From Bacteroidales bacterium (GTDB taxonomy: Bacteria; Bacteroidota; Bacteroidia; Bacteroidales; Bacteroidaceae), in assembly GCA_004557285.1 (NCBI GenBank), contig SFEK01000022.1, positions 1-20,057 on the forward strand: 20,057 nt of DNA, written 5' to 3'. This document shows positions 15,860 through 20,057 of the stretch, one piece after another. The translations under genes and the position numbers were made by a program. The stretch's first letter is position 1; each line of letters starts with the position of its first letter. The notes below the pieces were generated by a model. That model saw only the letters and a list, made by a program, of their open reading frames with translations, did not search any database and had not been told where the DNA came from.

Positions 15860-15867
15860 TATATTTG
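15860..15867 (+). promoter_or_regulatory. -7 element upstream of the surface lipoprotein gene
   Basis: TATATTTG matches TAnnTTTG and lies about 83 bp upstream of the lipoprotein ATG at 15950. The nearest TTTG (15844–15847) is only 12 bp upstream, so the -33 element is unsupported. Confidence 0.5.
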
Positions 15868-15949
15868 CAGTCGCACTGCACCGTGAGCCATGACGCAGGT
15901 TGCAGTAAGCACCATAGAATTTAGAACATCAAAAACAATAAAAACATCA

Positions 15950-16858
15950 ATGAAAAGTATTTTATCTAAAAGATTGAGAACTATGTTATTGCCTTTGTTG
16001 GCACTACCCTTGGTGGGGATGGCAATCGTGGCATGTAGTGATGACGAGGAGGCTGCAGTGGTGCCCACCCAGCCAGCTCCCACGTTTCATGGCAAGAAAC
16101 TGTTGGAGGCCATGGACTTCAGGTTTGAATACGACAAGCAGGGGCGTTGCTGCCATGCCGTGAGCACCATCGTTCCCGACAGTTTGATCAAGGAGATATT
16201 CCCATCATACCGCATCGACTACAGCAAACGGAAATTCTATATTGAGGATGCTGCCCGTTTCTTTGATGTGACATTCACCAACGAGGGTTATCTCAAGACG
16301 GTAGGAGGCTCATGGTCGCATTATTCTGATAATGGAGATTACGGCAAGAAGGGAAATGACAAATACACCTTCAGCTATGATGCTGCCGGCCATCTGCTCA
16401 AGATTGAATACATCTCCGACAGTGAGGGCCGAGTGCTCTGGAGTGGTCAAACCTTCAGCAGCAAGTATGTCACCACGCTGTATTGGCAGGGCGACAATCT
16501 GCAACAAGTCGTCAAACAATGCCAAACTGTCAACAATGGCGTGCAACGTGAAGAGTCTGTGACTTACCGTTACGACTATGATGGCATGAGTAATGACACT
16601 GGTCTGATGCTCAGTGTTTATAGCAAGTGGCTGGAGTTCTCGCCCCTTGCCATGGTGGGCTTGATGGGCAAGTCGCCTGCCCAGCTTCCCGTCCGTCTCA
16701 CCTGCACAGGCTACAGCAGTTTTGAGCCGGGAAACACACCTTCGTTCCAGTATGCGTATCATATCAGCTACGAGAAAGATGATGCCGGCAATATCAGTGT
16801 GGTCAACTATGCCGATGGCCTGGGCTTCACCACCACCATGGAATATTTGTATGAATAG
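15950..16858 (+). CDS. Surface lipoprotein with YD-like repeats (DUF4595-like)
   Basis: 302 aa from the ATG at 15950, chosen because it begins a lipoprotein signal (MKSILSKRLRTMLLPLLALP, lipobox IVAC, lipid cysteine at about residue 24). The frame is open back to 15890 without signal character. The residues after the cysteine, SDDEE, are acidic and resemble the Bacteroidota surface-export signal, so the protein is probably on the outer face of the outer membrane. The body has repeated β-strand motifs such as FEYDKQGRC, FSYDAAGHLLKIEYI, YRYDYDG and ISYEKDDAGNISVVNY, like DUF4595/RHS-type YD repeats. No catalytic residues are recognisable and the function is unknown. It is preceded by a -7 box and diverges from ilvA. 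Confidence 0.8.
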   Translation: MKSILSKRLRTMLLPLLALPLVGMAIVACSDDEEAAVVPTQPAPTFHGKKLLEAMDFRFEYDKQGRCCHAVSTIVPDSLIKEIFPSYRIDYSKRKFYIEDAARFFDVTFTNEGYLKTVGGSWSHYSDNGDYGKKGNDKYTFSYDAAGHLLKIEYISDSEGRVLWSGQTFSSKYVTTLYWQGDNLQQVVKQCQTVNNGVQREESVTYRYDYDGMSNDTGLMLSVYSKWLEFSPLAMVGLMGKSPAQLPVRLTCTGYSSFEPGNTPSFQYAYHISYEKDDAGNISVVNYADGLGFTTTMEYLYE

Positions 16859-16861
16859 CAC

Positions 16862-16966
16862 TTATGGCTTGCACTCACGTCTGAGTATCATCAGGTTGCG
16901 GGTGTAAGCCACTATGCCAAACGACTGTCCTACGATGAGCACAGCATTTTGTAATATATGTTTCAG
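16862..16966 (-). pseudogene. C-terminal fragment resembling a LAB_N membrane protein
   Basis: On the minus strand about 34 codons stay open to a TAA at 16862–16864 and translate to a segment with VLIVGQSFGIVAYTRNLM followed by ILRRECKP. 'GQ-x-FG-x-x-x-Y-x-RNL' is the signature end of the LAB_N (lipid-A-disaccharide synthase N-terminal domain) membrane protein family. The family is about 70 residues or more with several membrane helices. Here the frame is closed by a TAG just upstream, so only the last third could be present. The upstream DNA instead carries the leader of the next plus-strand gene. I infer a decayed remnant after deletion. An imperfect inverted repeat (16865–16876 and 16900–16911) lies inside it. 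Confidence 0.5.
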
Positions 16967-17047
16967 CTATTACCAATAAATAGTTCTTCTTTAGCTATGA
17001 AAACGATGTTTTTGATGTTGTATTACATTTATTTCAGAAAAAATTGT

Positions 17048-17055
17048 TATTTTTG
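17048..17055 (+). promoter_or_regulatory. -7 element upstream of the PEP/pyruvate-binding gene
   Basis: TATTTTTG fits TAnnTTTG, 85–92 bp upstream of the ATG at 17140. No clear -33 box is present at 19–21 bp. The leader has no recognised RNA element. Confidence 0.4.
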
Positions 17056-17139
17056 CAATCATTTAATGACAAAAAGACAAATGGGCAATGCATATTGTCT
17101 TATACTGAGAACAACCTTATTATCATTTAAAGAACGCCT

Positions 17140-19803
17140 ATGAGTGAAAACACTTCATTACAAGGGAAAAAATTTTACTTGAAAGACGTGTCGTTCATCA
17201 ATCTGATGACCCACCGTGTTTTCAATGTCTTGATAGTGGCTAACCCCTATGATGCCTTCATGCTGGAAGACGACGGACGAGTTGACGAAAAGATTTTCAA
17301 CGAATATACCGATTTGGGTTTGCGCTATCCGCCTACTTTCACACAGGTAAGCACCACAGAAGAAGCCGCTGAGGTGCTGGCCACCACCAGTATAGACCTG
17401 GTGATGTGTATGCCCGGCAATGCCGACAATGATGCTTTTACGGTGGCCCATGCGATTAAGCGCAAGTTTCCCGATATCCCCTGTGTGGTGCTTACTCCAT
17501 TCTCGCATGGCATCACACGCCGCATGGTCAACGAAGACCTCTCCATCTTTGAATACGTGTTCTGCTGGTTGGGCAACACCAACCTGATACTCTCCATCAT
17601 CAAACTGATTGAGGACAAGATGAATCTGGAGCACGACATCGAGGAGGCTGGCGTACAGATCATTCTGCTGGTGGAAGACAGCATCCGCTTCTATTCATCA
17701 CTGCTGCCCACCCTATACAGCTACATTCTGGCCCAGAGCCAACGTTTCTCCACAGAGGCACTCAATCCCCACAATGCCGCTCTTCGTATGCGAGGAAGGC
17801 CCAAGGTGGTGCTGGCACGAAGCTACGAGGAAGCCATGGAGATCTACAACCGTTACCCTGACAATGTGATGGGTGTCATCTCCGACTGCCGCTTTCCCAA
17901 GGATGGAGAGAAGGACCCCGAGGCTGGTTTGAAACTATTGCGTGAAATCCGCAAGACCAATGCCTTCCTGCCACTCATCATGCAGAGCAGCGAGATTGAA
18001 AACAAGGCCAAGGCCGAGGCCGAACACTTCCGCTTCGTGGACAAAAACTCCAAAGCCATGAGCATTGACCTGCGCACGTTGATGGAAAAGCACATGGGAT
18101 TTGGCGACTTTATCTTCCGTGATCCCAAGACCCATGCCGAGGTGGCACGCATACGCAGCCTGAAAGACCTGCAGGACAATATCTTCAAGATACCCTACGA
18201 CTCGATGTCATACCACACATCGCGCAACCACATGAGTCGCTGGCTGTGTGCAAGGGCCATCTTCCCCGTGTCGGAATTTCTCAAACGCATTGCCTGGGAC
18301 AAGTTGCAGGACGTCGATCTGTATCGGAAAATCATCTTTGAAGCCATCGTGCAGTACCGCCACATGAAAAACCTTGGTGTGGTAGCGGTGTTCGACCGTG
18401 GCAAGTACGACCGTTATGCCCACTTTGCACGTATTGGCGATGGCTCGCTCGGAGGTAAAGGCCGTGGTCTGGCATTCCTTGACAATATCATCAAGGCACA
18501 TCCCGAAATCAATGAATATGAGGGCGTCAAGGTGTCTATCCCCAAAACGGTGGTGCTGTGCACCGATGTGTTCGACCAGTTCATGGACAGCAACAACCTG
18601 TATCCTATCGCGCTTAGCGATGCCTCTGACGAGGAAATCCTGAAACACTTCTTGCGTGCCCAGTTGCCCGACAAGTATATAGCCGACTTCTTCACTTTCT
18701 TCGAGGCCACCGACCGCCCCATTGCCATCCGCTCGTCAAGTTTGCTCGAAGACTCCCATTACCAGCCCTTTGCCGGTATCTATGCCACTTATATGATTCC
18801 CAACATCGACGACAAATACAAGATGTTGCAGATGCTTGCCGCTGCCATCAAGAGTGTCTATGCTTCGGTGTTCTACCGCGACTCCAAAGCCTATATGACG
18901 GCCACCCGCAATGTCATCGACCAGGAGAAGATGGCGGTCATCCTGCAGGAGGTGGTGGGCAAACAGTATGGCGACTACTATTATCCCAACATGAGCGGTG
19001 TGCTCCGCTCGCTGAACTTCTATCCCATCGGCAATGAAAAGACCGAGGAGGGTATTGCTGCCTTGGCGTTGGGACTGGGCAAGTATATCGTGGATGGTGG
19101 ACAGACCCTGCGCGTCAGTCCGTATCACCCCAAGAAAGTGCTCCAGACCAGTGAGACACATATTGCCCTGAAGCAGACCCAGACACAATTCTATGCCCTC
19201 GACATGAAACATGTGGATGATGATTTCAAGGTGGACGACGGTTTCAATATTGCCCAACTGCCGGTGAAACAGGCTGATATCGACGGGTCTTTGCGTTTTA
19301 TCGCCTCTACTTATGACCCGCGCGACGAGACCATGCGCGATGGCTTGTATGAAGGAGGCCGCAAGGTCATCACTTTCTGCAATGTGCTCAAGCATGGAGT
19401 GTTCCCCCTGCCCGAACTGATGCGCGATGCCATGAAGCTGGGAGCTGATGCCATGCGCCGACCTGTGGAGATCGAGTTTGCCTGCAACCTCAATGCCGAC
19501 CGCACGGGCGAGTTTTATCTGCTGCAGATACGGCCTATTGTTGACAGCAAGCAAGTGCTTGATGAAGATTTGAACGCTGTGTCGGATGACAGATGTCTGT
19601 TGCGCTCACACAACTCTTTGGGCCACGGCATCAGCGAAGACATCACCGATGTGGTATATGTCAAGACAGATGAGTATTTTACCGGGGCCAACAATCCGCG
19701 CATTGCCGTAGAGGTGGAGCGCCTGAACCGTCAGTTCCTTGAAGAGAACAGGAATTATATTCTTATAGGTCCCGGACGCTGGGGGTCGAGCGACTCTTGG
19801 CTG
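17140..19803 (+). CDS. Two-receiver PEP/pyruvate-binding (PPDK_N) protein, 3' end lost
   Basis: The frame is open from the ATG at 17140, and 888 codons look authentic. Residues about 28–165 look like a degenerate receiver domain (FNVLIVANPYDAF). Residues about 173–305 form a second receiver that keeps its acidic pair (E179/D180 in LLVEDS), a candidate phospho-acceptor D249 in VISDCRFP, S283/S284 and K302 in FVDKNSK. The rest matches the ATP-grasp-like PEP/pyruvate-binding domain of PEP synthase and PPDK: ARIGDGSLGGKGRGLAFLD (430–448), RPIAIRSSSLLEDS with R531, and GEFYLLQIRPI (790–800). The phosphohistidine and PEP-binding domains of real PEP synthase are not seen before the break. LIGPGRWGSSDSWL (875–888) is the last family-like motif; relatives continue GIPV and about 100 more residues. 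The sequence then becomes unrelated. It is probably a cytoplasmic signalling or regulatory phosphotransfer protein; the role is unknown. Confidence 0.85.
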
Positions 19804-19991
19804 GCGAATGCCCACTGGGCCGCCAAGGCGGATAAGGCGGCGGCGGCAATAACTGTTCTAATTTTATGCATTGGGCATGAAAAACTTTTGCGGGAGATCT
19901 TTTCGGCAAAGGAAGCGGTTTCGCGCAGGAATTTAAAAAGCGGAGCGCTGGCGGCGCGTCTGTCGTGGGCAGGGCTGATGCGTGTTTCCAT
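19803..19991 (-). CDS. 5' fragment of an exported protein of other origin
   Basis: On the minus strand an open frame from the ATG at 19991 (METRISPAHDRR) or the internal ATG at 19871 (MHKIRTVIAAAALSALAAQW, ending AFA) runs into the junction. The second is a textbook signal peptide of 23 residues with the cleavage site falling right at the break. Beyond it the frame continues into antisense of the PEP-binding gene, which is meaningless. The longer arginine-rich leader (SAPLFKFLRETASFAEKIS) recalls the extended leaders on exported proteins of Lentisphaerota (Victivallales), but that is recollection only. No mature domain is present, so no function can be given. Confidence 0.45.
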
Positions 19992-20057
19992 ATTATTAAA
20001 TGCTTTGGACGGCGAGCGTTCCGCTCCTGCCTTCAAAGGGGAGCATTTTCACGTCGC
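19804..20057. other. Probable foreign or chimeric tail
   Basis: The plus-strand frame of the previous gene stays open to the window end, but after residue 888 its translation (ANAHWAAKADKAAAA onward) has no resemblance to the family. The plus strand here shows no gene of its own. The minus strand carries what looks like the 5' end and upstream region of another gene. The composition also changes, with GCG/GGC-rich runs next to AT stretches. The most likely explanation is a contig misjoin in an assembled genome or metagenome. A real deletion or insertion junction is less likely. Confidence 0.7.

Noticed and set aside
18736..19554. 272-codon minus-strand open frame
   Set aside because: It is antisense to the PEP/pyruvate-binding gene, whose motifs are clear on the plus strand.

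Overview
The window looks like a chromosomal segment from a Bacteroidales bacterium, most likely Prevotella or a close relative. Four things support this: Bacteroidota-type promoters (TAnnTTTG at -7, one with TTTG exactly 19 bp upstream), secreted proteins ending in type IX secretion (T9SS) type A sorting domains, a lipoprotein with an acidic 'CSDDEE' surface-export-like start, and a pdxJ–DJ-1–ispD–recG block divergent from nadK. The assignment rests on protein recognition by eye. The last ~250 bases differ in character and are probably foreign to the rest (see below).

Left part (1–6714). A repeat-rich non-coding stretch (1–393) holds a 23-bp tandem repeat array with inverted arms, a series of TGAACG motifs partly on a 10-bp spacing, and two minus-strand intrinsic terminators. 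Then on the minus strand come a secreted LysM-bearing M23 endopeptidase, the helicase recG, ispD (isoprenoid precursor synthesis), a DJ-1/PfpI protein and pdxJ (vitamin B6 synthesis). The last four are tightly spaced and probably one operon reading from pdxJ to recG. NAD kinase reads divergently on the plus strand.

Middle (6715–12231). A 680-bp intergenic region carries a second tandem array (24-bp unit, each copy a potential hairpin) and a strong minus-strand terminator. It is followed by a two-gene minus-strand unit of T9SS cargo: a 202-aa protein that looks like a subtilase with its catalytic domain deleted, and a 1,211-aa leucine-rich-repeat protein built from three copies of one large module. 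The unit is driven by a near-ideal Bacteroidota promoter.

Right part (12232–20057). NADP-type glutamate dehydrogenase (gdhA, with highly-expressed-gene codon use) is followed 14 bp later by an RlpA-like protein. On the minus strand ilvA and ridA form an operon in which RidA removes the reactive enamine made by IlvA. A plus-strand surface lipoprotein follows, then a ~100-bp fragment that looks like the C-terminal end of a LAB_N (lipid-A-disaccharide synthase N-terminal domain) membrane protein. The last gene is a large two-receiver plus PEP/pyruvate-binding protein.

That last gene loses its family sequence at about 19803. From there to the end the opposite strand reads as the start of an unrelated exported protein, so the tail is best explained as an assembly chimera or a foreign junction. 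I see no phage, IS element, CRISPR array, tRNA or rRNA, and no clear new defence or biosynthetic system. The unusual material is the two repeat arrays, the decayed genes, and the modular LRR and receiver–PEP proteins.
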